Shown here: positions 34,456-43,612 of the stretch, piece after piece
Layout: every line of letters begins with the position of its first letter
Numbering within the stretch: position 1 is the stretch's first letter
Assembly (NCBI RefSeq): GCF_027111335.1
Contig: NZ_CP114288.1
Span: 2,790,001-2,854,000 of the forward strand
DNA length: 64,000 nt
Source: Flavobacterium aquiphilum
GTDB lineage: Bacteria > Bacteroidota > Bacteroidia > Flavobacteriales > Flavobacteriaceae
Direction: 5' to 3'
Notes under the pieces: model-generated
What the model saw: the letters and a program-made list of their open reading frames with translations, nothing else
What the model was told of the DNA's origin: nothing
Database searches by the model: none
Made by a program: the position numbers and the translations under genes

Positions 34456-36213
34456 TTAATTACATGCCTCATTTACAACATTTCCAAAAAGTTTATCCAG
34501 GCTTTGAAATGCATTTTCGGAAAGCTCTTGGGTAAAAAGCAGACACAATCTCTTTTGCGGCCTTGAGCAGGCGACATAAAATAGATTTCTGTTTCTTTCA
34601 AATGAATCCTCCCTACCCGCTGGAATTCCATTATTCATCCATTCTAAAAATTGATTCCAATTATACTGATTCCATCCTCTGCCTAAAACTATAATTACAT
34701 TTTCAAATTCAGCACCTTTCACACCGTGTTTTGTTGAATACAACGTTTTATCATCAATGTAGCTTGATACATTTGAAATTTCAGAATACGGAATTGACCT
34801 GATCGATTTAATTTTTGAAACAAAGCTTCTTTCCTCTTCCTCCCAATCTTTTTCCTCAACAGCTGTAATTTGTTTAAACCGCTGTTCTTTCTCTTCAATT
34901 TTCTTTGGCAATTTTGGTTTTTTTGTCACTTTTAACAAATCTAATACTTCCCCGATAGTTCCGACATGACAGAGCGCAAGAAGTTTGGTCATATCATCAA
35001 ACCAAACCTTTTTATCTGCATGTTTTCGGATCTTAGGTGTTCCTGCATTAAATACCTGAATCATTTCTCCGTACTTTTTATTTAGAAATTCTTCAGATCC
35101 TATTTCTACGGTATCAATAAGAAACGCCATATAATCGTTATTCTTTTTAAGATAATCATCGTTATCAGAAAATGCATTTGCAACATTCTGATAGCCTTGT
35201 TCGGAAGCCAGTACATTATTAGTAAGCATTAGAATCTTTGTATTTTCTGAACTTATATTCCAATCTCCTTTATTTAATTCTTGCTTAGTCCATTCTAAAT
35301 AATTATGTGCGACATCTTCGGGAAGATCACCACTCCAATGCGCTCCTGCTCTTCGTTCTCCTTTCCAATTGTTACTATGAAAAACAATTATTTCGCCTTC
35401 AGATTCAGGATCATACTCAAACTGCTTAAGTTCCGGTCTCATTTTATTAAGAACCGAAACAATATTTTTATCTGAGCGAAAATTGGCCTGTTTGCCGATA
35501 ATTTCCATTTTCCCGTCCGTTGTCTCAATAAAACCGCAAGACTCTGTTCCATAAATTTTCTGCCAGTGATCCCCAAAAAAACCTAAAATTATGCTCGATT
35601 TTTCTTCAATAAAATTATTTACTAATGCATCCGCTAATCCTTTATTTGTATCCTGATATTCATCAATGAGAATTATCGGATACCTGCTTGTAAATATCTT
35701 TTTAAACTTATTATCATACAGAAGAGAAGTAAACAGCTTTATGACATCATTGTGATGTAAAAAAATTTCTTCACTTGTTATTTTCGGATATCCTAAACTA
35801 TAAATGACCCTTTGTGATTTAATTCCTCCTGCCTCCTTAATTCTTTCCTGCCATCTATCACCCAGCTCTACCATCCTGTCACGAAGTCCTTTTTGAAAAT
35901 TTTTAATGGCTTCCCATGCGAAAGCATGTATAGTGTCGGCTAAAACAATAGGATGATTGTCTGTCCTAGAACGAATTTCGTCTTTTGCGACGTTTGTATA
36001 GGTGATACAGGCAATTTTTCGGCTAGTTTTTAAATACTCAGCATCATATTTACTTATGAGATGTTTTAAAGCTTTAATTAAAGTATAGGTTTTTCCTGCA
36101 CCTGCACCTGCTTCGACGAGAAAGTGTTTTTTTTCATCAATTGCCTTAAAAACTCTAGTTAAACATTCAATGGATGCATTTTCTGCAGGACTTATTTCTA
36201 AATTTTCTGGCAT
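34456..36213 (-). CDS. UvrD-like helicase, GajB of a Gabija-like system
   Basis: Superfamily 1 helicase of 585 residues. The P-loop VEAGAGAGKTYTLI is at 33-46, ACITYTNVAKDEI follows (motif Ia), motif II is LIDEYQDTN, and the C-terminal motifs are TKHGVKGAEFENVIIV and FYVACSRPQKRL. It starts 4 nt after the OLD-family nuclease gene; that gene pair defines Gabija (GajA-GajB) and class 2 OLD nucleases. GajB is thought to act on DNA ends and nucleotides and to regulate GajA. It is longer than the roughly 500-residue Bacillus prototype, so the exact subtype is uncertain. Confidence 0.8.
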   Translation of the reverse strand: MPENLEISPAENASIECLTRVFKAIDEKKHFLVEAGAGAGKTYTLIKALKHLISKYDAEYLKTSRKIACITYTNVAKDEIRSRTDNHPIVLADTIHAFAWEAIKNFQKGLRDRMVELGDRWQERIKEAGGIKSQRVIYSLGYPKITSEEIFLHHNDVIKLFTSLLYDNKFKKIFTSRYPIILIDEYQDTNKGLADALVNNFIEEKSSIILGFFGDHWQKIYGTESCGFIETTDGKMEIIGKQANFRSDKNIVSVLNKMRPELKQFEYDPESEGEIIVFHSNNWKGERRAGAHWSGDLPEDVAHNYLEWTKQELNKGDWNISSENTKILMLTNNVLASEQGYQNVANAFSDNDDYLKKNNDYMAFLIDTVEIGSEEFLNKKYGEMIQVFNAGTPKIRKHADKKVWFDDMTKLLALCHVGTIGEVLDLLKVTKKPKLPKKIEEKEQRFKQITAVEEKDWEEEERSFVSKIKSIRSIPYSEISNVSSYIDDKTLYSTKHGVKGAEFENVIIVLGRGWNQYNWNQFLEWMNNGIPAGREDSFERNRNLFYVACSRPQKRLCLLFTQELSENAFQSLDKLFGNVVNEACN

Positions 36214-36217
36214 GATC

Positions 36218-38263
36218 TTATTCTATTAGTTCATTAACATCTTCAGCAGGAATTATTTCTGGCACAGCAGGCTTAACCGCTAACCAATCAAGACCCTCAA
36301 GAATATATTTGGGAGCATTCCATGTAGTATGTTCCAGGGAATATTTTAAAGCAAATTCTGTTTTCTTCTTGTTTTCAGGTGCAAACATCTCAGCTTTAGC
36401 TTCAACATCATTTTCGTCAATTTCCGAAATTCCAAAATGCTCTCTATTTGCCAAAATAAATGCCTCCTCAAAGCTTCTTCCAATAGCTGTCTTTCCTTCC
36501 TCAGCAATTTGGAAAGCAATTCTTCTGGAGCCGGAAACTTTAGTATCTGCTGTCTGAGCAAGACAATCAGCAAGCAGATAATATCCTTCTGTACCTTTGG
36601 CAAACCAATTTTTTATTCCTGCATTCGAAGTATGTGAACCATTTTTTACAAATGAACCTGGATAGGTAGTTTTCTCTCCCTTTGTCAACAGCACTGAATC
36701 TAAATCAGTGATCACCAAACATTGTAATTCAAGAAAATCTAAAAATTTATAGAAGTGATGTGCAAAAGCTCCGCCTACCTCAATAGCTGTAACATATTGA
36801 ACACCAAGCTGTGGCTTATTTAAATCCAACTCATCTCTTTTAGCTATAAGCAGAGGCATCATTAACCTTTCTGCTGGACCTTCAAAAAGAATAGCTTTAT
36901 CTGCAAAATATAAGTCACATTTGGTGAGGGTCAAATATTTATGCAAAAATTCTTTATCTTCCTTAAGATCAACAGTCCTAAATTCCTTTCTTAAATCTTT
37001 TACTACAGTCTGTCTTTCCGCTCCGCTTGAAGTTAAAAAATATCGAATTGCTTCGAATTCAGCTTCGTTAGCCATATGTGTAGAATGTGTTGTGACAACA
37101 AATTGAACCGGCCAAGGCTTCCCATCGTTTAAAGTCTTTGAAAACTCATTTGCAATCTCATACAATTTTCTAATAAAAATCTGCTGCATCTGAGGATGCA
37201 GATGTGCTTCCGGCTCTTCGATAAAGATAACGTCTAAACTATTGGAAATCTGCCTGCTTTGATATCTTCGAAAAAATTCAAATAGCTGAAACAAAATATA
37301 AATTAAGTTCCTAGAACCCAATCCATTGTATGTTTCTGGCAGAAAAAGATTATTTCCCTGTCCATATCGGATTTTTGTATGACTTTCTAAAATATTGGAA
37401 ATATCTATTGTGGTTTCAGTACTCAAGTTAGGATCAGAAAGTCCTGGATAACCAAACAGTCCAAGTGCAGGCAAAAGCTTATTTAATTGGGTATTGAAGT
37501 CTGTATCCACCTTATTTTGAATGTCGTCAACAATAACTTTTAACTCAGCCGAGTTATTTTTCATATCATCAGGAGCCGAAGTTGATTGAGATGTTTTAAA
37601 AAGCTGTGCCAATACTTTTCCTAATACATCTTTTTCAGAATGCGTGACATCATCAAGTCCTCTTTGTGCGTTAATAAAGCTCGCGCCTAGTACTGCTCTA
37701 AATTTGGAGTACTCAACTGTAGCAGTATTTTCAGGATCTATAGGATCAACAGCTGTTATATGAGTTTCAAAAAGACTTGGAATTCTTTCCTTTAGAGACT
37801 TCATAAAATTCTTTAAGCTGTCTTTATTCATGTCAGCTACGCCTTCAAAAAAAGATTCAATTTTACCATTTTTGAGAGCGTATTTAACGGCTATTATTAC
37901 AATATTACTGGCAGGATCCAAATCAATAATAAAATCTCCTAGTATCCCCAAATCCTCAAGATCAATAGGATATTCAATAGTAATTCTAATTTCAATATAC
38001 GGAATTTCTGCCCTTATTTCATTATCATCTCTGCCTTCCAGTTTACAATATAATGCCTTTATAAATCCCTCCATTGCAGAGAGACTAAAATCATAAATTG
38101 AAAATGATGGATTCTTATCTCCGATCAGCCTGCGAAAAATTTCAGTCAAAGAGGTTTTACCTGAGTTATTTCGTCCAACGATAACCGTGGTGTGATCTTC
38201 CAAAGAAAGAGTTATGTTTTTTAATAATCTAAAATTTTTAATTTCAAGAGTTTTAATTTTCAT
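36218..38263 (-). CDS. OLD-family ATP-dependent endonuclease (AAA + Toprim), GajA of a Gabija-like system
   Basis: 681 residues. The N-terminal ABC-like ATPase has Walker A GRNNSGKTS at 30-38 and Walker B VIFIEEPEAHLHP near 330. The C-terminal Toprim nuclease has the glutamate motif AILFEGPAERLMM and DxD in LVITDLDSV. In Gabija the ATPase restrains the nuclease until nucleotide levels fall during phage infection. Pairing with the UvrD-like gene is direct. It lies in the island downstream of rmuC with about 125 nt between. The C-terminal extension beyond Toprim is long. Confidence 0.82.
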   Translation of the reverse strand: MKIKTLEIKNFRLLKNITLSLEDHTTVIVGRNNSGKTSLTEIFRRLIGDKNPSFSIYDFSLSAMEGFIKALYCKLEGRDDNEIRAEIPYIEIRITIEYPIDLEDLGILGDFIIDLDPASNIVIIAVKYALKNGKIESFFEGVADMNKDSLKNFMKSLKERIPSLFETHITAVDPIDPENTATVEYSKFRAVLGASFINAQRGLDDVTHSEKDVLGKVLAQLFKTSQSTSAPDDMKNNSAELKVIVDDIQNKVDTDFNTQLNKLLPALGLFGYPGLSDPNLSTETTIDISNILESHTKIRYGQGNNLFLPETYNGLGSRNLIYILFQLFEFFRRYQSRQISNSLDVIFIEEPEAHLHPQMQQIFIRKLYEIANEFSKTLNDGKPWPVQFVVTTHSTHMANEAEFEAIRYFLTSSGAERQTVVKDLRKEFRTVDLKEDKEFLHKYLTLTKCDLYFADKAILFEGPAERLMMPLLIAKRDELDLNKPQLGVQYVTAIEVGGAFAHHFYKFLDFLELQCLVITDLDSVLLTKGEKTTYPGSFVKNGSHTSNAGIKNWFAKGTEGYYLLADCLAQTADTKVSGSRRIAFQIAEEGKTAIGRSFEEAFILANREHFGISEIDENDVEAKAEMFAPENKKKTEFALKYSLEHTTWNAPKYILEGLDWLAVKPAVPEIIPAEDVNELIE

Positions 38264-38389
38264 TTCAGTTTAATATTATTTATTATCGTTGAAAATGTTA
38301 ATGGAACTAAGTCAAGTAGCAATTCTTCAAAAGATAAATCGAAAGTTCTAAATTTATTTTTATTCTAAAAATTTAACTTCATTATGAAA

Positions 38390-40099
38390 TTATTCTCTGT
38401 CATTAACTGAATTATCTTTCGCTTCCTCTAAAATATCTTCAATATCCAATTTTAGGGCATCCTCAATTAATTCAACTGCTTCGTTCTGTGGCAATAATTC
38501 TACTTTTCTCAAATGTCTTTCTATTGCTCTAGATCTGGTTCCTGCTGAATCTATTGTATTTGTAGCTTCTTGTAATTTCTTTTTAGTCTTATCAAGCATG
38601 GTTCCAAATTTTCCAAATTCAGTTTTAACTGCACCTAAGATCTGCCAGACTTCACTTGATCTTTTTTGAATTGCTAATGTCCTGAAGCCCATATTTAAAC
38701 TACTTAAAAAAGCAACTAAATTTGTCGGGCCAACAACAATTATTTTAAATTCTCTCTGAAGTCTTTCAAATAAACCGGTTCGTCTAAGTACTTCTGCATA
38801 CAGCCCTTCGGTCGGAACAAACATAATTGCAAAATCAGTTGTAACTGGCGGATTAATATATTTATCGCTTATATCTTTCGCATTCTTTCTAATAGCATTT
38901 TCAAACTGTCTGTTTATTGCTTCAAGATCTTTTGCATCAATTGTTCCTACATTATCATATGCTTCTAATAATCTCTGATAATCTTCATTTGGAAATTTTG
39001 AATCAATCGGTAAATATAAAGGCGTGTTATCTTCATTTTGACCTGGTAATTTAACAACATATTCAACTCTTTCTTGAGTGCCATTCTTTACAATTTTATT
39101 ATGTTCAAACTGCTCTGGTGATAAAATCTGTTCTAATATCGCTCCCAACTGGATTTCACCAAAATTACCCCTTGTTTTAACATTAGTAAGTACTTTTTTA
39201 AGGTCTCCTACGCCTACCGCAAGTGTCTGCATTTCACCTAGGCCTTTATGCACTAATTCCAGCCTGTCACTGATAATTTTAAATGATGCATCAAATCTTT
39301 TTTCAACAGTAGCCTGCAGTTTTTCATCAACAGTATTACGCATTTCTTCAAGTTTTTTTCCATTCTCCTCTTGAAGTGTTTGAAGTTTTTGTTCAACAGT
39401 TTCTCTTATCTTTTCTAACTTCAATTCTGTTTCTGATTTTAACTGCTCTTGTTTTATAATTAATTCATCAAACTTCTGCTTTTGCAGTTCATTAAAATCT
39501 TTTACGTTTTGAGTAAATTTTTCCTCGAAAGACTTCAGTGATTTTACCTGTTCATCTCTATTTTCCTTTGCTGAAGTATTAAGTTGATCGTTTAGTTCTT
39601 TAGTTTTTTGGTCAAATGACAGAAGAAGTTTATCTGTTTTTTCTTCATTGTTTTTTAAAGACTCTACTAATTCCTCTTTTGTTGTCTTTGAAGACTTTAA
39701 AAATTGTTCCGTAAATTCAGTCTGCTTTTTCTCATTTGATAAAATCAGTTTTTCGATTCTCTCTTCATTATTTTTTGTTAAAACTTGAAGCTGTTCTGAA
39801 AAGTTTCCAAACTGATCCTTCTGCAGAGTAGAGAGATCTGTAATGTTTTTTGTTAAAGTTTCTCCGAATGTTTTAAATGAGTTTGCCAGCTCTTCCCTAG
39901 TTTCTCTAGAATTTTTCTGTGCTTCATCTCGATTAGTTGAAAATTCAGAACGAATAAGCTGATCAATCTTACCAAATTCCAGAGCATGTTTTGCCAATTC
40001 ATCTTTGAAGTCATTATTTTGATTGGTTTTTTTAAATATTGCTAAAGAAATATTAATGATTAGTAAGACTATAATAATTATCAGGAGTGCTAAATTCAT
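38390..40099 (-). CDS. rmuC: RmuC family DNA recombination protein
   Basis: 569 residues. An N-terminal membrane anchor (residues 3-22) precedes a long coiled coil (about 30-290, rich in Glu/Lys) and the RmuC nuclease-like domain from about 300 (VKTRGNFGEIQLGAILEQIL, then the PIDSKFP motif). RmuC limits inversions and other rearrangements in E. coli. It is usually a chromosomal gene; here it lies in the island between gajA and the SbcD-SbcC relic, and may be cargo or part of a defence set. Confidence 0.88.
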   Translation of the reverse strand: MNLALLIIIIVLLIINISLAIFKKTNQNNDFKDELAKHALEFGKIDQLIRSEFSTNRDEAQKNSRETREELANSFKTFGETLTKNITDLSTLQKDQFGNFSEQLQVLTKNNEERIEKLILSNEKKQTEFTEQFLKSSKTTKEELVESLKNNEEKTDKLLLSFDQKTKELNDQLNTSAKENRDEQVKSLKSFEEKFTQNVKDFNELQKQKFDELIIKQEQLKSETELKLEKIRETVEQKLQTLQEENGKKLEEMRNTVDEKLQATVEKRFDASFKIISDRLELVHKGLGEMQTLAVGVGDLKKVLTNVKTRGNFGEIQLGAILEQILSPEQFEHNKIVKNGTQERVEYVVKLPGQNEDNTPLYLPIDSKFPNEDYQRLLEAYDNVGTIDAKDLEAINRQFENAIRKNAKDISDKYINPPVTTDFAIMFVPTEGLYAEVLRRTGLFERLQREFKIIVVGPTNLVAFLSSLNMGFRTLAIQKRSSEVWQILGAVKTEFGKFGTMLDKTKKKLQEATNTIDSAGTRSRAIERHLRKVELLPQNEAVELIEDALKLDIEDILEEAKDNSVNDRE

Positions 40100-40128
40100 T
40101 TTTTATTGTTTTATTTTTTTTTGAAATT

Positions 40129-40824
40129 TCAGAATATATGGGTTTCCGTGAGTTTTTCTAGTAAAGAAGATTTCTCATCTTAACTAGCTTTCATAAAGTC
40201 GCTAAAATTACTTTGTGCCAGCAAAACCGATCTGGTAAATTGTTTAAAATTTAAGCCAACCAAACTTGCGATATCATTCAAGGTATCTTGTTTTTTTAAA
40301 TTAGCATATTCAAATACGTCTTTATATAATGCAGTTACTCCTTCGGTATAAGGATTTGCACAATTTAATATTGTTGGGTAGTCACCCATGCGTAAAAGGG
40401 GAATCACAACACACCATATTTTTAAATTTTTCGAATCATCATAAATAGGCACAAGTAACTTTTGATCGTCTATATTACCTTCTGCATCTTTTTCAACCAA
40501 GCCTATAATATGTACATTAGAAGATTTCAATAAGGCTTTTGGAGCTTCTAAACGCGATGCGGAATCGTGATTGCCTGCCGTGATTACGATCTGTAAATCA
40601 GGATTTACTTTAGTGGCATTGTTCAGAAAAGAATAAAACATTTTTATCGATGGTGAGGATGGATTGGAAATATCAAAAATATCTCCACTAATGAGTAAAA
40701 CATCTATTTGTTCTGTTTGCAAAGTAGTAATCAGCCAATTTAAAAACCGTTGGTGCTCGTAAGTACGGTCGTATTCGTGAAATAATTGGCCAATATGCCA
40801 GTCTGCAGTATGGAGAACCTTCAT
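40129..40824 (-). pseudogene. SbcD-SbcC chimera, internally deleted and stopped
   Basis: The first about 170 codons are SbcD: MKVLHTADWHIGQLFHEYDR, GDIFDISNPS, TAGNHDSASR (phosphoesterase motifs). The frame then jumps straight into SbcC: NDIASLVGLNFKQFTRSVLL and AQSNFSDFMKAS. A TAA stop (40180-40182) interrupts it, but SbcC-like coding continues as DEKSSLLEKLTETHIF to a second stop at 40129. A deletion therefore fused the 5' part of sbcD to a short internal part of sbcC, which then decayed. The metal-binding motifs of SbcD are partly present, but the protein lacks its second half. Not expected to be functional. Confidence 0.75.
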
Positions 40825-41058
40825 ATTTTATATTGTTTTTAATAAATACACTTTTGAATTACATTATATAAGATAATTCAAATGTTATTATTTAATATGA
40901 ATCTTTTTTACGGATAACCATATTATTCTTTCAAATATATCAATTCATAATTTAATGTCACCTATATCTACTTAAATAATTTATTAAGATTGTAAATGCA
41001 TTTAAGCAGTTGAGAGATGTAAATATGTTACACCAAAAGCAAATTACTACGTCATTTT

Positions 41059-42300
41059 TTAAATCCCTCTATGTATTTTTCTTTTCTTCTTTTTTTTAAA
41101 CAGTTTTGGAAGATATTCATTTGTGTGTTCATTATTCATTAAAATATCTGTCAGATTATTTTTAAATTTTTCTATTAATTCTGAGTTTTGAATGTTCTCA
41201 AAAGAAATTGATTTTGAGGTCTGATATTGTTTTTCATTGTTAGAAATATTTAGCTCACATTGTCCTAGAACCCCTTTTACGCTGAATTCTTTTCCCAGAC
41301 TACTTCCATTAAAAACACACTGCGTTTTATGATCTATGTAAGTTATACCATAAACCTGTCCCTCTTTGCTTTTTCTCAACACTATGTAAATACCTTTGCC
41401 TTCCAATTTCTCGGCTAATTTCTCAAGAGATTTTATATCTCCGCGATAGAAAGCCATCCTTACAGCATTTTTTACATGGCTTTTATTTGATTCCTTTTTT
41501 GTTTCATTTACTTTGAATCTTTCTTCCAGAAATTTTAAAGTCGGTTTGCTATAAAAATCACTCGCCTTGATTGGTACTCCCACTGGTTTTGAGTCTTTGT
41601 CGAGTATTCTGTAAAAAAGTCCATTATTTTTAAATACTCGTGATTCTTCAGTACCTCTGTCAGCATGGACATTGTAAAGGTTTAAAACGGCATTGAGTTC
41701 AGGCAGGCTGGAATATTTGTAATCAAATAATACCTTGTTTAAAACTGAATTGATTGCCTTTCGGGACTCTGCTTTTCCATATTCCACTTTAAGTTTAATA
41801 GGTTTTAATGAAAATTCGTCTGCTGGCTTTCTGCCTTCCGCTTTAACAAGTCCAAAGATTTGTTCAATTTCTTTTCTTGCAGGTTCTGATTTACGGATTC
41901 CAAGTAGATGAAGGTCAATTCTTTTTCCGTCTCTTTGGATATTATTTGTTACAATATGACAATGCGGATGTCCGGCATCGAAATGTTGGTACACCAAATA
42001 AGGCTGTCTTCCAAAACCAATTTTCTCCATGTAAGTATCTGCAATTTCAATCAGCTTTTCTTTGGAATGGTTTTCCGAAGGATCAAAATTGAGCGATATA
42101 TGAACGCTGTTTCGCTTTGTGTTTTCATTCAATGAGGACAGTTTTACAAAGCGGTTCAGCTTCTGGGTAAAGCTTAGTTTGTCCAATTCCAAGGGGTAGT
42201 TTACGGCACTGATGCATTCAGCCACTCCTTCCTTAACTTTGCTTTCATTGTAATTAAGGATGCTGTTTATCAAATGACTTGTTTTTATAACTGCAACCAT
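41059..42300 (-). CDS. Relaxase/mobilization nuclease (MobA/VirD2-like)
   Basis: Nicking relaxase of the Bacteroidota type. The three-histidine motif is HFDAGHPHCHIVTNN, with H111, H113 and H115 as metal ligands. The catalytic Tyr is probably among Y18, Y36 or Y90. The C-terminal half ends in a Lys/Arg-rich tail (KKKKKRKIHRG). The start overlaps the mobC-like gene by 16 nt. Together with the MobC-like protein and an oriT candidate upstream it makes the island mobilizable by a helper conjugative element. Confidence 0.88.
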   Translation of the reverse strand: MVAVIKTSHLINSILNYNESKVKEGVAECISAVNYPLELDKLSFTQKLNRFVKLSSLNENTKRNSVHISLNFDPSENHSKEKLIEIADTYMEKIGFGRQPYLVYQHFDAGHPHCHIVTNNIQRDGKRIDLHLLGIRKSEPARKEIEQIFGLVKAEGRKPADEFSLKPIKLKVEYGKAESRKAINSVLNKVLFDYKYSSLPELNAVLNLYNVHADRGTEESRVFKNNGLFYRILDKDSKPVGVPIKASDFYSKPTLKFLEERFKVNETKKESNKSHVKNAVRMAFYRGDIKSLEKLAEKLEGKGIYIVLRKSKEGQVYGITYIDHKTQCVFNGSSLGKEFSVKGVLGQCELNISNNEKQYQTSKSISFENIQNSELIEKFKNNLTDILMNNEHTNEYLPKLFKKKKKRKIHRGI

Positions 42301-42680
42301 CTCTCGGCAATTTTTTTAGTATGGTTGCTAATTTCATCTAACTTAGAAGATAGCCTTTTTTGTATAATATCAAACAAATAAAGCTGTTGTTTCAATTCTG
42401 GAATCAGCTGCATTGAATTAACTTTTTTAGCAATCTGATTGATATTTTTTCCGATGCTTTTTAGTTCAGAAGTAAGAACAATTGTTTCTTCCATTAAATC
42501 ATCTAATGATTGATTCCGATAAGTGCTTACAATTGGTTGGTTGAATAAATGTTTTCGAATGTGATCGCTTAATTTTCGACACGTACTTGCTCTAAATTTA
42601 CTTTCAATTTTTGCATATTCTTCGGGTTTAAAGCGTAGTCCGACAATTCGTGTTCTGTTTGAATTTTCTCTTTTCATCAT
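42285..42680 (-). CDS. MobC-like relaxosome protein
   Basis: 131 residues. A ribbon-helix-helix-like N-terminus (RIVGLRFKPEEYAKIESKFR) is followed by a helical domain with the MobC signature SIGKNINQIAKKVNS. It acts at oriT to help the relaxase open DNA. It sits directly upstream of the relaxase gene with a 16-nt overlap; the candidate oriT lies 70 nt before its start. Confidence 0.85.
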   Translation of the reverse strand: MMKRENSNRTRIVGLRFKPEEYAKIESKFRASTCRKLSDHIRKHLFNQPIVSTYRNQSLDDLMEETIVLTSELKSIGKNINQIAKKVNSMQLIPELKQQLYLFDIIQKRLSSKLDEISNHTKKIAERWLQL

Positions 42681-42750
42681 CTTTCATTTTTCATTGTTTT
42701 CAAACTTTTTCCTTTTAATTTCTCCACCACCGAGTTCCGAGGTAAAAGGT

Positions 42751-42809
42751 GGCAAGATAGGCGGTTGTTTAACAACCGTTCATCTTGCCAGACGCAGGAA
42801 CGTGGCGTC
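42751..42809. other. Candidate oriT palindromes upstream of mobC
   Basis: Compound palindrome: GGCAAGAT (42751-42758) pairs with ATCTTGCC (42782-42789), and CGGTTGTT inside pairs with AACAACCG. A second stem GACGC/GCGTC follows at 42791-42809. Position just 5' of the mobilization genes and between divergent sequences fits an origin of transfer. No nic site is assigned. The strong stems could alternatively be a terminator. Confidence 0.45.
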
Positions 42810-42982
42810 TTTTATACTTTTATTACGCTGACTAAGTTAGAAAAGCTTTGTAAAGTAGGCAATCCTCACTAGATTTTGATTAGGTTATTTTGATAAGAAT
42901 GGTTGGTTGAATTTGTTGTTTCTGATTGCTAAATAAACATTTTCAAAACAAAAAAGAGAAAAAGAAAGCTGTCCGAAAATGG

Positions 42983-43069
42983 ACAAAAGGCAAAGAAGTG
43001 CTATAAGTCCCGAAGGGTGACTGGACGAGGAATGAGGACTGTCATTATGCGCACTTCTTTGTCTTTTGT
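42983..43069. repeat. Inverted repeat with 19-bp arms
   Basis: ACAAAAGGCAAAGAAGTGC (42983-43001) is the inverse of 43051-43069 with one mismatch; the 49-bp centre is GC-richer than its surroundings. It has no ORF of substance; weak short frames cover it. It could be part of the transfer origin or a small mobile palindrome. The rest of 42810-43390 shows nothing recognisable. Confidence 0.6.
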
Positions 43070-43396
43070 ACAATAAATTTGCTTGCTTTTTTCTTTTTGG
43101 AATTGTTTTAAACTACTCTCGATTTTGAAGAGTCTATGAAAGTGTACACTTCAAAAACAAATGAAAAACAAACAACAAAGAAGTGTACTTTTTCAAGCAA
43201 TTTTAAATTTAAAATCCGCAAAATTCTGACCCTTTTCGGGAAGATTTTTGCGGATCTCTGTAAGGAATAAATATGGTTGAAAATTAAGTTTATATCAATA
43301 AGAACAAAGCTAAATCTTTTCATTCAATTATCAAACAACATTTTTTTAAGCTATTGTTAGCAATAAAGTATAGTTAATATAGTGGAAAAATCGTCC

Positions 43397-43527
43397 TTAT
43401 TCAGACGGCTTTTCCTTTTCTACATTTTCATCCTCATTAACAACTTCTTCTTTGTTGTCAACTTGATTCTCTATAACTTCTTGTTGTTCTTCTTTAACAG
43501 GCGCAAAACTTTCTTGAAAGTGTTTTC
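43397..43527 (-). pseudogene. 3' fragment of an interrupted gene
   Basis: The frame reads HFQESFAPVKEEQQEVIENQ and continues, very rich in Glu and Val, to end KEKPSE and TAA. There is no start; an in-frame TGA lies just upstream, at the edge of the IS3-like element. It looks like the acidic C-terminal tail of an island protein whose body was lost when the insertion sequence arrived. Confidence 0.5.
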
Positions 43528-43532
43528 ATGAT

Positions 43533-43576
43533 ATATTTGTTTAAAATTTATAGTTTATATATAATTAAACAAATAT
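43533..43576. repeat. Inverted repeat beside IS3-like element
   Basis: ATATTTGTTTAA (43533-43544) and TTAAACAAATAT (43565-43576) form a perfect 12-bp stem. It lies between the interrupted gene fragment and the transposase stop; possibly the end region of the element. Confidence 0.5.
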
Positions 43577-43612
43577 CCTCAATGATTTCAAAGATGTAGT
43601 CTTGTATATCAA

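Noticed and set aside
36309..39374. Plus-strand frames opposite gajA and rmuC
   Set aside because: Antisense shadows of well-supported minus-strand genes with low-complexity Ser/Leu content.
42885..43323. Short frames on the minus strand between mobC and the IS3-like element
   Set aside because: They cover the inverted repeat and low-complexity AT-rich sequence, with no conserved-looking segments.
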